From NCBI RefSeq assembly GCF_027924605.1, contig NZ_AP027042.1, forward strand, positions 4,937,524 through 5,001,523: 64,000 nt of DNA, given 5' to 3'. Position 1 is the stretch's first letter. Every line of letters begins with the position of its first letter. Shown here one piece after another: positions 27,517 through 35,419 of the stretch. A model generated the notes under the pieces. The model was not told the DNA's origin. It searched no databases and saw only the letters and a program-made list of their open reading frames with translations. The position numbers and the translations under genes are program-made. The stretch is from Dyella sp. GSA-30 (lineage in GTDB: Bacteria > Pseudomonadota > Gammaproteobacteria > Xanthomonadales > Rhodanobacteraceae).

Positions 27517-27936
27517 ATGTCCGTGCAGGTGAAATTCGATTCGCTGTCTCCCGATCCACTGCTGGCCAGGGCGCGTGCGGTACGCGAACGGGCTTACGCG
27601 CCCTATTCCAACTTTCTGGTGGGCGCCACCTTGCTCACTCACGACGGCCGCCACTTCGATGGCTGCAACGTGGAAAACGCGTCCTATGGCCTGTGCAATT
27701 GTGCCGAACGCACGGCGCTGTTTGCTGCGATCGCCGCAGGCTGCAAGCCCGGCGATTTCGCCGCCCTGGCGGTGATCGGCGACACGCCTGCGCCGATCGC
27801 GCCTTGCGGCGCCTGTCGCCAGGTGATGGCCGAACTCTGCAACCAGGAGATGCCCGTCATATTGGCCAATCTGCAGGGCGACGTGCAGTTGACCACGGTC
27901 GGCAAGCTGCTCCCAGGCTCGTTTCAATTGCCCTGA
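27517..27936 (+). CDS. cdd: Cytidine deaminase
   Basis: The 139-residue protein is a zinc-dependent homotetrameric cytidine deaminase. The catalytic C-A-E motif lies in NCAERTALFAA and the two further cysteine ligands in PCGACRQVMAEL; YAPYSNFLVGA and GCNVENASYGL are family signatures. It converts cytidine and deoxycytidine to uridine forms in pyrimidine salvage. The start at 27517 is preferred over the TTG three bases before. It is divergent from pntAA. Confidence 0.94.
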   Translation: MSVQVKFDSLSPDPLLARARAVRERAYAPYSNFLVGATLLTHDGRHFDGCNVENASYGLCNCAERTALFAAIAAGCKPGDFAALAVIGDTPAPIAPCGACRQVMAELCNQEMPVILANLQGDVQLTTVGKLLPGSFQLP

Positions 27937-28011
27937 GTCCGATGAGACCTGGAGTCATCGGACGTGAGCCGATGAACTGCTAGCATGACCGCTTTGAGAT
28001 CGAGTCACGCC

Positions 28012-28581
28012 ATGCTTTCTGCTCTCGAGTTGCTACAACAGCGCCATTCGGCACCCTCGCGCCAGCTCGGCGAACCCGCGCCCGACGATGCGACCTTGCG
28101 CACGCTGCTGGAAGCGGCCATCCGAGTGCCCGACCACAGCAAGCTCGAGCCGTTCCGGCTGGTGCTGCTACGCGGCGACGCCAAGCTGCATTTTGGCGAA
28201 CGCCTGGCCGAGATCGCCATTCGCCGCAATCCGGACCTGCCTGAGTCCAAGCGCGAAAAAGAGCGCTTGCGCTACACCTTTGCGCCGCTCGTGGTGATAG
28301 TGATTTCGCACGTGCACCCTGAAAGCACGGTGCCTGTCATCGAGCAACAGTTCGCCGCCGCCTGCGTCGCACACAACTTGCTGCTCGGCACCTATGCCCT
28401 TGGCTACGGCGCGCAGTGGCTGACCGGCTGGGCGGCGTACGATCGCGAAGCGGCCGCGCTACTTGACCTCAAGGACAACGAACAAGTCGTTGGCTTCGTG
28501 CATATCGGCACGCCGGATATCGATATCCCCGATCGCGATCGCCCCGTGCTCGACGATCTGATCTCGACCTGGGCACCATGA
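28012..28581 (+). CDS. YdjA-like nitroreductase
   Basis: The 189-residue FMN-dependent protein resembles YdjA-type minimal nitroreductases: N-terminal ALELLQQRHSAPSRQLGEPAP, the APD-like RVPDHSKLEPFRLVLLRG, and the C-terminal GYGAQWLTGWAAYD and VVGFVHIGTP. The start at 28012 aligns with the YdjA N-terminus; an ATG 27 bases upstream is possible. The physiological substrate is unknown. It overlaps the exonuclease gene by four bases (ATGA). Confidence 0.88.
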   Translation: MLSALELLQQRHSAPSRQLGEPAPDDATLRTLLEAAIRVPDHSKLEPFRLVLLRGDAKLHFGERLAEIAIRRNPDLPESKREKERLRYTFAPLVVIVISHVHPESTVPVIEQQFAAACVAHNLLLGTYALGYGAQWLTGWAAYDREAAALLDLKDNEQVVGFVHIGTPDIDIPDRDRPVLDDLISTWAP

Positions 28582-29477
28582 GCGAGGCAAGCCCCATCGT
28601 TCATCTCGTTGACGGAAGCCTGTATGTCTTCCGTGCCTGGCACTCCATGCCCGACGAGTTCACCGACGTCGACGGACACCCGATCAACGCGGTGCACGGG
28701 TTTACGCGGTTCTTGTGCGAACTGCTGGAAAAGACCAAACCGGAACATATCGCGGTGGCCTTCGATGCATCGCTGACTACCTCGTTCCGCAACGCGATCT
28801 ATCCGAAATACAAGGCCAACCGCGAGCTGCCGCCACCCGACCTCGAACGGCAGTTCGTCGTGTGCCGCGAGATTGCCGAGGCGCTCGGCCTGCCTGTACT
28901 GATCGACCATAGCTACGAAGCGGACGATCTTATCGGCAGCGCGCTGTGGGGACTGCGCGCGCATGGATTCCGCGCCGTCATCGTTTCGGCCGATAAAGAT
29001 TTCGGTCAGCTGCTGGGCGAACACGACGAACAGTGGGACTACGCGCGCAACCTGCGCTGGGGCCCGGCCGGCGTACTGGAAAAACTCGGCGTGCATCCGC
29101 ACCAGGTCGCCGACTATCTGGCCTTGTGCGGGGACGCCGTCGACAACATCCCCGGCGTACCGGGCGTCGGCGCCAAGACGGCAGCGGCCTTGCTCATGCA
29201 TTTCGGCAGCCTCGACGCCCTGCTCGACCGCGTCGACGAAGTGGCTTTTCTGCGCATTCGTGGCGCTGCGTCTTGTGCGGCGAAGCTCAAGGAGCATGCC
29301 GAGATGGCACGCCTATATCGCCGTCTTACACGTATCGCGCTTGATGTGCCCGTTGCATCACATGCCGACGCCTTGCTTCGCCAGGATAGCGAATGGGCAA
29401 AACTGGAAGTCATCAGTGAACGACTTCGCTTTGGCCCACTGACGCGTTCGCGACTGCGCGCCTTGACGGCCCGTTAA
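28578..29477 (+). CDS. 5'-3' exonuclease (Pol I N-terminal domain family)
   Basis: The 299-residue protein is a stand-alone homologue of the 5' nuclease domain of DNA polymerase I. Metal-binding acidic residues are visible in VHLVDGSLYVFRA (Asp12), VAFDAS, YEADDLIGS, VSADKDFGQLL and GDAVDNIPGVPGVGAKTAAALL, the last also holding the helix-hairpin-helix. It may remove RNA primers or flaps; it is longer than E. coli Xni (about 251) and I do not assign that symbol. It is coupled to the nitroreductase gene by ATGA. Confidence 0.9.
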   Translation: MSEASPIVHLVDGSLYVFRAWHSMPDEFTDVDGHPINAVHGFTRFLCELLEKTKPEHIAVAFDASLTTSFRNAIYPKYKANRELPPPDLERQFVVCREIAEALGLPVLIDHSYEADDLIGSALWGLRAHGFRAVIVSADKDFGQLLGEHDEQWDYARNLRWGPAGVLEKLGVHPHQVADYLALCGDAVDNIPGVPGVGAKTAAALLMHFGSLDALLDRVDEVAFLRIRGAASCAAKLKEHAEMARLYRRLTRIALDVPVASHADALLRQDSEWAKLEVISERLRFGPLTRSRLRALTAR

Positions 29478-29481
29478 TCGA

Positions 29482-30123
29482 TCAATCCTCGGCACCCAAC
29501 TGGCGCAGTGCGTTCGCGGACTGATCATTGCCTTGCTTCAATGCCACGGCGAGCGCCGTACTACCGTGCGCATCGACATGATTGATATCTGCGCCCTTGG
29601 CGACAAGAGCTGGCAGCAAATCCAGTCGCCCGAATAGGGTTGCGAACGAGAGAGCCGTTTCACCCGCGTTATTGGTCTGATCAATCGGGCAATGTGCATC
29701 GATCAGGATATGCGCGACCTCCACGTGCCCTTTGTACAACGCCCCCATCAAGCCCGTGTTGCCATTGCGATCGCCGAGGCAGGCATTAGCTCCAATGCTC
29801 AACAGATAGCGCAAGGCGTCGGGTTGATTGTTGTAGGCGGCAAGAACGACCGCGCTGTAGCCGCTCGATGTTTGACTATCGATCGGATAATGCGCCTCGT
29901 AGAGCGCTTGCAGGATATCGATGCGACCGACACGCGCGGCATCGAACCATTCTGAATCGTAGCGATGAGCATCGACCCACTGCGCCTGTGGTTTGGGGAT
30001 GTTCTGTATGTGGTCTGCGTGTGCCATCAGACGCAACGAGGGGAAGCAGAACCACACGCCTACCGCGACTAGTGCAACGACGATAGGGGTAATCACGAAC
30101 CAGGTTCGGCGATGTCTAAACAT
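29482..30123 (-). CDS. ankB: Membrane-anchored ankyrin-repeat protein, AnkB type
   Basis: The 213-residue protein has one N-terminal membrane helix (FVITPIVVALVAVGVWFCF) and about four ankyrin repeats (EWFDAARVGRIDILQALYEA, GYSAVVLAAYNNQPDALRYLL, NTGLMGALYKGHVEVAHILI, ETALSFATLFGRLDLLPALV). In Pseudomonas aeruginosa AnkB is encoded after katB and is needed for full KatB activity; the same order here supports the name. The start at 30123 has AAGGAG with eight-base spacing. The ankyrin part should face the periplasm, where the catalase is exported. Confidence 0.85.
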   Translation of the reverse strand: MFRHRRTWFVITPIVVALVAVGVWFCFPSLRLMAHADHIQNIPKPQAQWVDAHRYDSEWFDAARVGRIDILQALYEAHYPIDSQTSSGYSAVVLAAYNNQPDALRYLLSIGANACLGDRNGNTGLMGALYKGHVEVAHILIDAHCPIDQTNNAGETALSFATLFGRLDLLPALVAKGADINHVDAHGSTALAVALKQGNDQSANALRQLGAED

Positions 30124-30202
30124 GGCCAATACTCCTTGAAGCCTTCGTTAATAGCGGGCGAAACGATAACGGCGCCCCAAAGGCCTCGAAACGTCCCCTA
30201 CT

Positions 30203-30309
30203 CGTCATTCCGGCGGAGGCCGGAATCCATTCCTCAGCGCAAACGCTTGCCAAATGCCACCTGACAAGCAAGGACTGAGGAATGGATCCCGGCCTACGCC
30301 GGGATGACG
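30203..30309. repeat. REP-type palindrome inside katB-ankB
   Basis: Arms of 35 bases (30203-30237 and 30275-30309) pair with three mismatches and carry the same cgtcattccgg core as the palindrome at 8541. It occupies most of the space between katB and ankB and could reduce read-through from katB or protect the katB mRNA end. Confidence 0.8.
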
Positions 30310-30338
30310 ATGGAAACTGAGGCCTTATAGGGCTCTCA

Positions 30339-31880
30339 TCAATCCGCGAGCTTTTCGGCGGCAGCTTTCACGCGCGACAGGTCGGCGTGCGTCGCCTTGA
30401 CCAGTCGCGTGCCATAGTCCGCATCGGCCTTGTAAAAGTACGACAGCATTGCGTACTTATTGGCATCGTTAGTGACCTGGTTGAGGTCGTTGCTGAGTGC
30501 CACGATCAGGTCGTTCTTTTCCTGTGCCGGCAGCGCCTTGTAGTACTCGCCTGCTTGCACGAAGTTGCGCGGCTTGCTGATTGCCTGCTGCTGCGTGGTG
30601 CCGGACAATTCCGTGCGCACCAGTTTGGCCGACGGGTCCTCGGAGACTTCGTTGATACTGGACGGCTCGTAGTTGATTTCGCCCTTGCGACCGCTGATGC
30701 TCATCGCGCCGTCCTGGTCTCCATTGTTCACCGCAACAGCCGGCTTGTTCACCGGGATGCTGAGGTAGTTGGCGCCCAGGCGATAGATCTGCGTGTCGGC
30801 ATACGCGAACAGCCGGCCCTGCAACATGCGATCTTCCGATGCTTCGATACCGGGCACCATGCGCGACGGCGCGAACGCCGATTCCTCGGTACTTTCGAAG
30901 AAGTTGTCCGGCACGCGATTGAGCGTCGTCGTACCGATCTTCTGCTCCGGTACGCCCGGCCAGATCTTGGTGTCATCGAGCGCATTGAAGTCGAACTTGG
31001 CTAGATCCTTAGGCTCCAGCACCTGAATATACAGGTCCCACTTCGGGTGATCGCCTGCCTTGATGCTCTTGTAGAGGTCATTGGTGTAGTGATTCCAGTC
31101 GGCGGCAAGAGAGGCCGACACTTCCTGCGGCCGCAGACTATGCAGACCCTGCCGGCTCTTCCAGTGGAATTTCACGTAATGCACCTGGCCCTGTGCATTG
31201 ACCAGCTTGAACGCATGCACGCCGAAGCCATCCATATGGCGATAATTGTCCGGCATGCCTTCGCTGGAATAGAGTCGTGTCAGCATCGCCGTTGCCTCGG
31301 GCGTATGCGCGAAGAAATCGAAAGCCAGGTTGGCATCCTGCACGCCAGTTACTGCGCTCGGCTTGTTCGCATGCACGAAATCCGGGAACTTGATCGCATC
31401 GCGGATAAAAAAGATCGGCATATTGTTGCCTACCAGATCCCAGTTACCTTGCTGCGTATAGAACTTGATCGCGAAACCACGCGGGTCGCGGGCCTGCTCC
31501 GGGGAGCCACGAAAGTTCATCACGGTGGAGAAACGCGCGAACACCGGCGTGCTGGTACCGGGCACGAAGACCTTGGCCTTACTCAGCGACGAAATATCGG
31601 CGCTGGGTTCGAACACGCCAAATGCGCCGGTGCCACGTGCATGCACGACACGTTCTGGAATACGCTCGCGATCAAAACGCTGCAGCTTTTCGATCAGACG
31701 CGAGTCCTGCAATAGTGTCGGGCCATTGGGGCCAGCGGTTTGCGAGTTCTGGTTATCGCCGACGGGAATGCCTGCGTCGCTGGTCAGGTGGGCATCCTGC
31801 GCACTGACCGCAAAAGCTATGCTCAATGGAAGCGCCAGCAGAACACTAGTGCGAGCAAAGTTTTTTTTTGTGGTTTTCAT
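30339..31880 (-). CDS. katB: Exported monofunctional catalase KatB
   Basis: The 513-residue clade-type small-subunit catalase has a signal peptide (1-28, ending AVSAQ), the distal haem His in RIPERVVHARGTGAFGVFE, the Asn-side segment FFIRDAIKFPDFVHANKP, and the proximal Tyr in GRLFAYADTQIYRLGANY. It decomposes hydrogen peroxide in the periplasm. The start at 31880 gives a basic N-region. A half-site resembling OxyR binding lies about 90 bases upstream. ankB follows in the same direction after a palindrome. Confidence 0.95.
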   Translation of the reverse strand: MKTTKKNFARTSVLLALPLSIAFAVSAQDAHLTSDAGIPVGDNQNSQTAGPNGPTLLQDSRLIEKLQRFDRERIPERVVHARGTGAFGVFEPSADISSLSKAKVFVPGTSTPVFARFSTVMNFRGSPEQARDPRGFAIKFYTQQGNWDLVGNNMPIFFIRDAIKFPDFVHANKPSAVTGVQDANLAFDFFAHTPEATAMLTRLYSSEGMPDNYRHMDGFGVHAFKLVNAQGQVHYVKFHWKSRQGLHSLRPQEVSASLAADWNHYTNDLYKSIKAGDHPKWDLYIQVLEPKDLAKFDFNALDDTKIWPGVPEQKIGTTTLNRVPDNFFESTEESAFAPSRMVPGIEASEDRMLQGRLFAYADTQIYRLGANYLSIPVNKPAVAVNNGDQDGAMSISGRKGEINYEPSSINEVSEDPSAKLVRTELSGTTQQQAISKPRNFVQAGEYYKALPAQEKNDLIVALSNDLNQVTNDANKYAMLSYFYKADADYGTRLVKATHADLSRVKAAAEKLAD

Positions 31881-31972
31881 GAACCATCCTTATCGTTGGG
31901 GATACGCCGGGGCGCACCGTATTAGCCGTCATTGGCTGGAAACCAGTCTAATTGATTCTTCGCATAAGTCCG

Positions 31973-31987
31973 ATAGCTCATCGCTAT
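31973..31987 (-). promoter_or_regulatory. Candidate OxyR half-site upstream of katB
   Basis: ATAG-N7-CTAT is present once, the core of the OxyR ATAG-N7-CTAT-N7-ATAG-N7-CTAT array; the second half is not well matched. Position about 93 bases before the katB start is suitable. Confidence 0.35.
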
Positions 31988-32077
31988 AACGTGACACGCT
32001 ACGCTTCTGACAACGATTGAGCGATCGACGCAAGACAGTCATCATGGCGAGTGCCGCATAACGCTCAAGGACTTTGC

Positions 32078-32635
32078 ATGAACACATCGACGCACGCTAT
32101 TCCCGCCGACGCCAATGCACCGGTCGAAACACTTTTCCAGGGCCGCTGGTTGAGTCTGCGCAAACGTGGACGCTGGGAATATGCCGAACGCAACAACCCT
32201 GGCGGCGCGGTCATCATTCTGGCGGTGACGCCGGAGGACAAGGTGCTGTTCGTCGAGCAATATCGCGTGGCGATCCAGAAACACACCATCGAAATGCCGG
32301 CCGGTCTGGTCGGTGATCTGGCCGATCAGCTTGACGAAGGCGCCCTGCTCGCCGCCAGTCGCGAACTGGAAGAAGAAACCGGCTATCGCTGCGAGCGCGT
32401 GGAATTCGTGCACGAGGGCCCGTCATCATCCGGCATGAGCACTGAGATGATCACCTTCGCCCGTGCCCATGGGCTGACCCGGGTCGGACCCGGTGGTGGC
32501 GATGAAAGCGAGAACATCGTGGTGCACGAGGTCCCACGCACCGAGGCCGGAGCCTGGCTGTTCGCGCGGGCACGCGAAGGCTATTCGATCGACCCCAAGC
32601 TGTTTGCAGGACTATGGTTTATCGAACATAATTAG
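32078..32635 (+). CDS. Nudix hydrolase, ADP-ribose pyrophosphatase-like
   Basis: The 185-residue protein carries a Nudix box ending E-x7-RELEEETGY (about 99-115), with a short insertion before it (GDLADQLDE) as in some NudF-like enzymes. The N-terminal WLSLRKRGRWEYAERNNPGGAV and FVEQYRVAIQKHTIEMPAGL fit nucleotide-sugar/ADP-ribose hydrolases. The substrate remains a guess. The start at 32078 follows AAGGAC. It is divergent from katB. Confidence 0.87.
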   Translation: MNTSTHAIPADANAPVETLFQGRWLSLRKRGRWEYAERNNPGGAVIILAVTPEDKVLFVEQYRVAIQKHTIEMPAGLVGDLADQLDEGALLAASRELEEETGYRCERVEFVHEGPSSSGMSTEMITFARAHGLTRVGPGGGDESENIVVHEVPRTEAGAWLFARAREGYSIDPKLFAGLWFIEHN

Positions 32636-32810
32636 TGAGTTAGACGCAAATCCTTGAGATCAGGAGTGAAAGTGGCGCGCCAATCATGCGACTGGCGCAA
32701 ACCTGCTTCTCACTTCCGGCAACTCTTCGCTAAAGTCCTGACACTTCCTGCCGATGTCATGAGAGACCCCGCCTACGCGGCTAACTTTTGACTTTGGAGG
32801 AAGTCTGCCC

Positions 32811-33173
32811 ATGAAGCGCTTCATCGTTTCCGCCGCCCTGATCCTGGCCCCACTGGCCGCCCACGCCGCTTGCGCTCCCACCGATTTCGCCATCCAGGAT
32901 TTCAAGATGAAGGCCACCGGCTCCGGCCAGGGCGTTCGTCTGAGCCTGAGCGGCCAGTTGGTCAATCACTGTGCCGAGGCCGCTGCCGCGCAGGTGAAGA
33001 TCGAAGCCAAGGACTCCGACGGCAAGGTTCTGCAAGCCAAGCAGGGCTGGCCGGCCGGCACCACGAACATTGCACCGGGCCAGTCGGTCGAATTCGACCT
33101 GGGCCGTTTGTTCCGCTATCAGACCGACATGCAGAACTACACCGTCGGCGTCACGGACGTGCGCACCTGGTAA
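32811..33173 (+). CDS. Small secreted protein, unknown
   Basis: The 120-residue product has a signal peptide (about 1-19, ending AAHA) and a compact beta-rich domain (FKMKATGSGQGVRLSLSGQLVNHC, VKIEAKDSDGKVLQAKQGW, PGQSVEFDLGRLF) with two cysteines that may form a disulfide. The pattern resembles Ig-like domains that describe interaction of a periplasmic protein with a ligand, but I do not recognise the family. AGGAGG-like GGAGGAA upstream supports the start, and a strong terminator follows. Confidence 0.75.
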   Translation: MKRFIVSAALILAPLAAHAACAPTDFAIQDFKMKATGSGQGVRLSLSGQLVNHCAEAAAAQVKIEAKDSDGKVLQAKQGWPAGTTNIAPGQSVEFDLGRLFRYQTDMQNYTVGVTDVRTW

Positions 33174-33210
33174 GTGTTGTTGCTGTATGGCTGTTCCGCG
33201 AGAATATTCA

Positions 33211-33236
33211 GGCCCCGGATTCCGGGGCCTTTTTTT
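33211..33236 (+). terminator. Rho-independent terminator of the small secreted protein gene
   Basis: Stem ggccccgga/tccggggcc directly followed by seven T residues. It lies 38 bases after the stop and just before the convergent DJ-1 gene. Confidence 0.92.
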
Positions 33237-33245
33237 GCCCGGCGC

Positions 33246-34241
33246 TCAGCTCGCCGCCGTCTGGATCGTCACTTCCAGATCGTATTCCTTCGCCGAGGAG
33301 CCTGGCGTGGTCTGAAATTGCATGGTCACGTGGCGGCCTTCCTGTAATCGGGTCCACCGATAGGTGTTGCCCTCGCGCGTCCAGCCGGTGATGCCATTGA
33401 CGCCCTTGCCCATGCGATCGAGCAAACCCTTGGCATCGGTGGCTGAGCTCACGTGATAACGCGCCTGCCATTGAGTCTCGTCGCCGAATGCGCTGAGCTG
33501 GTCGATCTTCATGTCTTTCGGCCACTGCACCGCATCGTGCAGCTCGGCGGGAATGTAGCGATCGGCCATGCGCGAGCGCACAAAACCGCCGTCGCTTTTC
33601 CAGTCATATTCCAGATGCATGGCGACGGTCTTGGCCTCGTCGAGGCCGTGCAACCGGGCCACCACATGCAGAGCCGCGTCGATACCCGAGGACAGCCCTG
33701 CCGAGGTGATCACCTTGCCGTTATCGGCCCAACGCACATCCTTGATCACATCTACCTTGGGATAACGCTTGGCCAGGCTGGCGATGCTCGGGTTGAACGT
33801 GGTCGCCTTGAGGCCATCGAGAACGCCCGAGCTGCCCAGAATGAACGCCCCCGTGCACACCGAAAGAACATAGTGCGAGCTGTCCGTGTGCTTGCGAATG
33901 AAGTCGAGAATACGCGGGTCTTTCTGTGCATCGCCGGTATCACCGCCCGGCACCAGCAGCACGTCGAATGGCGGCGCGTCAGCAAAACTCGCATCGGGCG
34001 TCACGGTAAGCCCCATCGCGGTCTTCACCGGCTTGCCGTCGGGCGATAGCGTCACCACGCCGAACCCGGCTGTACCGAAGACTTCGTAGGGACCGGCGAA
34101 ATCGATGATCTCCACGCCGTCGAACAGCACGATACCGACCCGGACTTGCGGCTGCGAATGCGCCTCGTGCTCGGCCAGCACGGGCAACGCGAAAAACGCC
34201 GCAAACAGCAACACGAAAAGACGGAACGAAAGCCTGCGCAT
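33246..34241 (-). CDS. Exported DJ-1/PfpI-family protein
   Basis: The 331-residue protein has a signal peptide (MRRLSFRLFVLLFAAFFALP, cleaved near AEHEA) and a DJ-1/PfpI domain with the nucleophile-elbow cysteine in SVCTGAFILG and the strands VGIVLFDGVEIIDFAGPYEVFG and FDVLLVPGGDTG. The last 110 residues form an extra region of unknown fold. The DJ-1 part is similar to the sensory domain of the GlxA-type regulator encoded 84 bases upstream on the same strand, so the two genes likely form an operon. Its location in the periplasm is inferred from the signal. Enzyme activity is not predictable. Confidence 0.85.
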   Translation of the reverse strand: MRRLSFRLFVLLFAAFFALPVLAEHEAHSQPQVRVGIVLFDGVEIIDFAGPYEVFGTAGFGVVTLSPDGKPVKTAMGLTVTPDASFADAPPFDVLLVPGGDTGDAQKDPRILDFIRKHTDSSHYVLSVCTGAFILGSSGVLDGLKATTFNPSIASLAKRYPKVDVIKDVRWADNGKVITSAGLSSGIDAALHVVARLHGLDEAKTVAMHLEYDWKSDGGFVRSRMADRYIPAELHDAVQWPKDMKIDQLSAFGDETQWQARYHVSSATDAKGLLDRMGKGVNGITGWTREGNTYRWTRLQEGRHVTMQFQTTPGSSAKEYDLEVTIQTAAS

Positions 34242-34325
34242 ACCTGACCCCTTGGCAAGAAACGCCGGCACGATACGAAAAAACCATACGCAAATGCGGA
34301 CGCGCAGCACGCCTATCCGGACAAA

Positions 34326-35318
34326 TCAAACGGTGCCGAAACGCTCGCGGTAATCGCGTGGCGACACACCCAGCTGGCGTGCGAAGGCGCGACGCATGGC
34401 CTCATCGGAAGCGAACCCGCATTCGGCAGCGATGCGCTTGATCTCCTTGGCCGTGCTTTCGAGCAAAGGCTTGGCCGCTTCGATGCGCTGCTGCTCGACA
34501 TATTTCTGCGGGGTTGTGCCGAACGTGGCGTGGAACCGACGCGTGAACTGACGCGGGCTGATATGCAGGCGCGCCGCCAACAAGTCGACATCCAGACGCG
34601 CTTGCAGATTCGCCGCGATCCAGGCCGCCAGCTGCTCGAACTGATCGGGCAGATCCTGGGCCTGCAACTGGCTGCTGAACTGGCTTTGCCCACCCGAACG
34701 CTTGCTGGCCATGACCATGCGCTTGGCCACCTTCAGCGCCAGCGCATGGCCATGATCGGCAGCCACCATCGCCAGCGCCAGATCCATGCCGGCGGTGATG
34801 CCGGCCGAGGTCCAGACCTCACCATCGCGGGTATAGATCGCATCGGACTCGACGCGCACCTTCGGATAGCGCGTACGTAGCTCGTGCAAGTCGCTCCAGT
34901 GCGTAGTGGCCTGACGCCCGTCCAGCACGCCGGCTTCGGCGAGCAACAGCGCACCGCTACATACGGATGCCACCCGACGGACGCGAGCGGCACTCAGCCT
35001 CAGCCACTCGACCAGGGCCGCATCGGCGCGTGCGCAGTCCAGCGCGTCACCCATGCCGCCGCAGACCAGCAAGGTGTCGGTGCTATCCGGAAGCGACCCG
35101 CAGGGCATATCGGGCAACAACCGCATGCCGGCGGCCATCGTAATCGGCTCGTCGCGCATAGCTACGATGTGCAGGCGATACAAGGGCCATCGACCGGGAT
35201 GGTCGTCCTGCGCCTGGCGGCTGGCCAGTGCAAACACTTCGAGCGGGCCGCTGATATCCAGCGACTGTGCGCCTGCGTAGACCAACATGCAGACGATCTT
35301 GGGCGATGCTTCTTGCAT
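34326..35318 (-). CDS. GlxA-type AraC-family transcriptional regulator
   Basis: The 330-residue protein joins an N-terminal DJ-1/PfpI-like domain (VCMLVYAGAQSLDISGPLEVFA, TLLVCGGMG, SVCSGALLLAEAGVLDG) to a C-terminal AraC DNA-binding domain with two helix-turn-helix units (LLAARLHISPRQFTRRFHATFG and IKRIAAECGFASDEAMRRAFARQLGVSPRDYRERF). It should control nearby genes in response to a small ligand; the adjacent exported DJ-1 gene is the most likely target. The start at 35318 matches the family N-terminus. Confidence 0.9.
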   Translation of the reverse strand: MQEASPKIVCMLVYAGAQSLDISGPLEVFALASRQAQDDHPGRWPLYRLHIVAMRDEPITMAAGMRLLPDMPCGSLPDSTDTLLVCGGMGDALDCARADAALVEWLRLSAARVRRVASVCSGALLLAEAGVLDGRQATTHWSDLHELRTRYPKVRVESDAIYTRDGEVWTSAGITAGMDLALAMVAADHGHALALKVAKRMVMASKRSGGQSQFSSQLQAQDLPDQFEQLAAWIAANLQARLDVDLLAARLHISPRQFTRRFHATFGTTPQKYVEQQRIEAAKPLLESTAKEIKRIAAECGFASDEAMRRAFARQLGVSPRDYRERFGTV

Positions 35319-35380
35319 GGTACCGAGCCAGCCTGGGTGGCCGGTACGGTAAATGGAAACCATCACAATCGCCAACCGGC

Positions 35381-35412
35381 GATGCCTCGCCACCTGAAGG
35401 TGGCGAGGCATC
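35381..35412 (-). terminator. Strong hairpin after the one-haem protein gene
   Basis: A perfect 14-bp stem (gatgcctcgccacc/ggtggcgaggcatc) with tgaa loop sits eight bases beyond the stop of the cytochrome-like gene. There is no long T run, so termination strength is uncertain; it also lies upstream of the glxA-like gene. Confidence 0.7.
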
Positions 35413-35419
35413 GGTCAGA

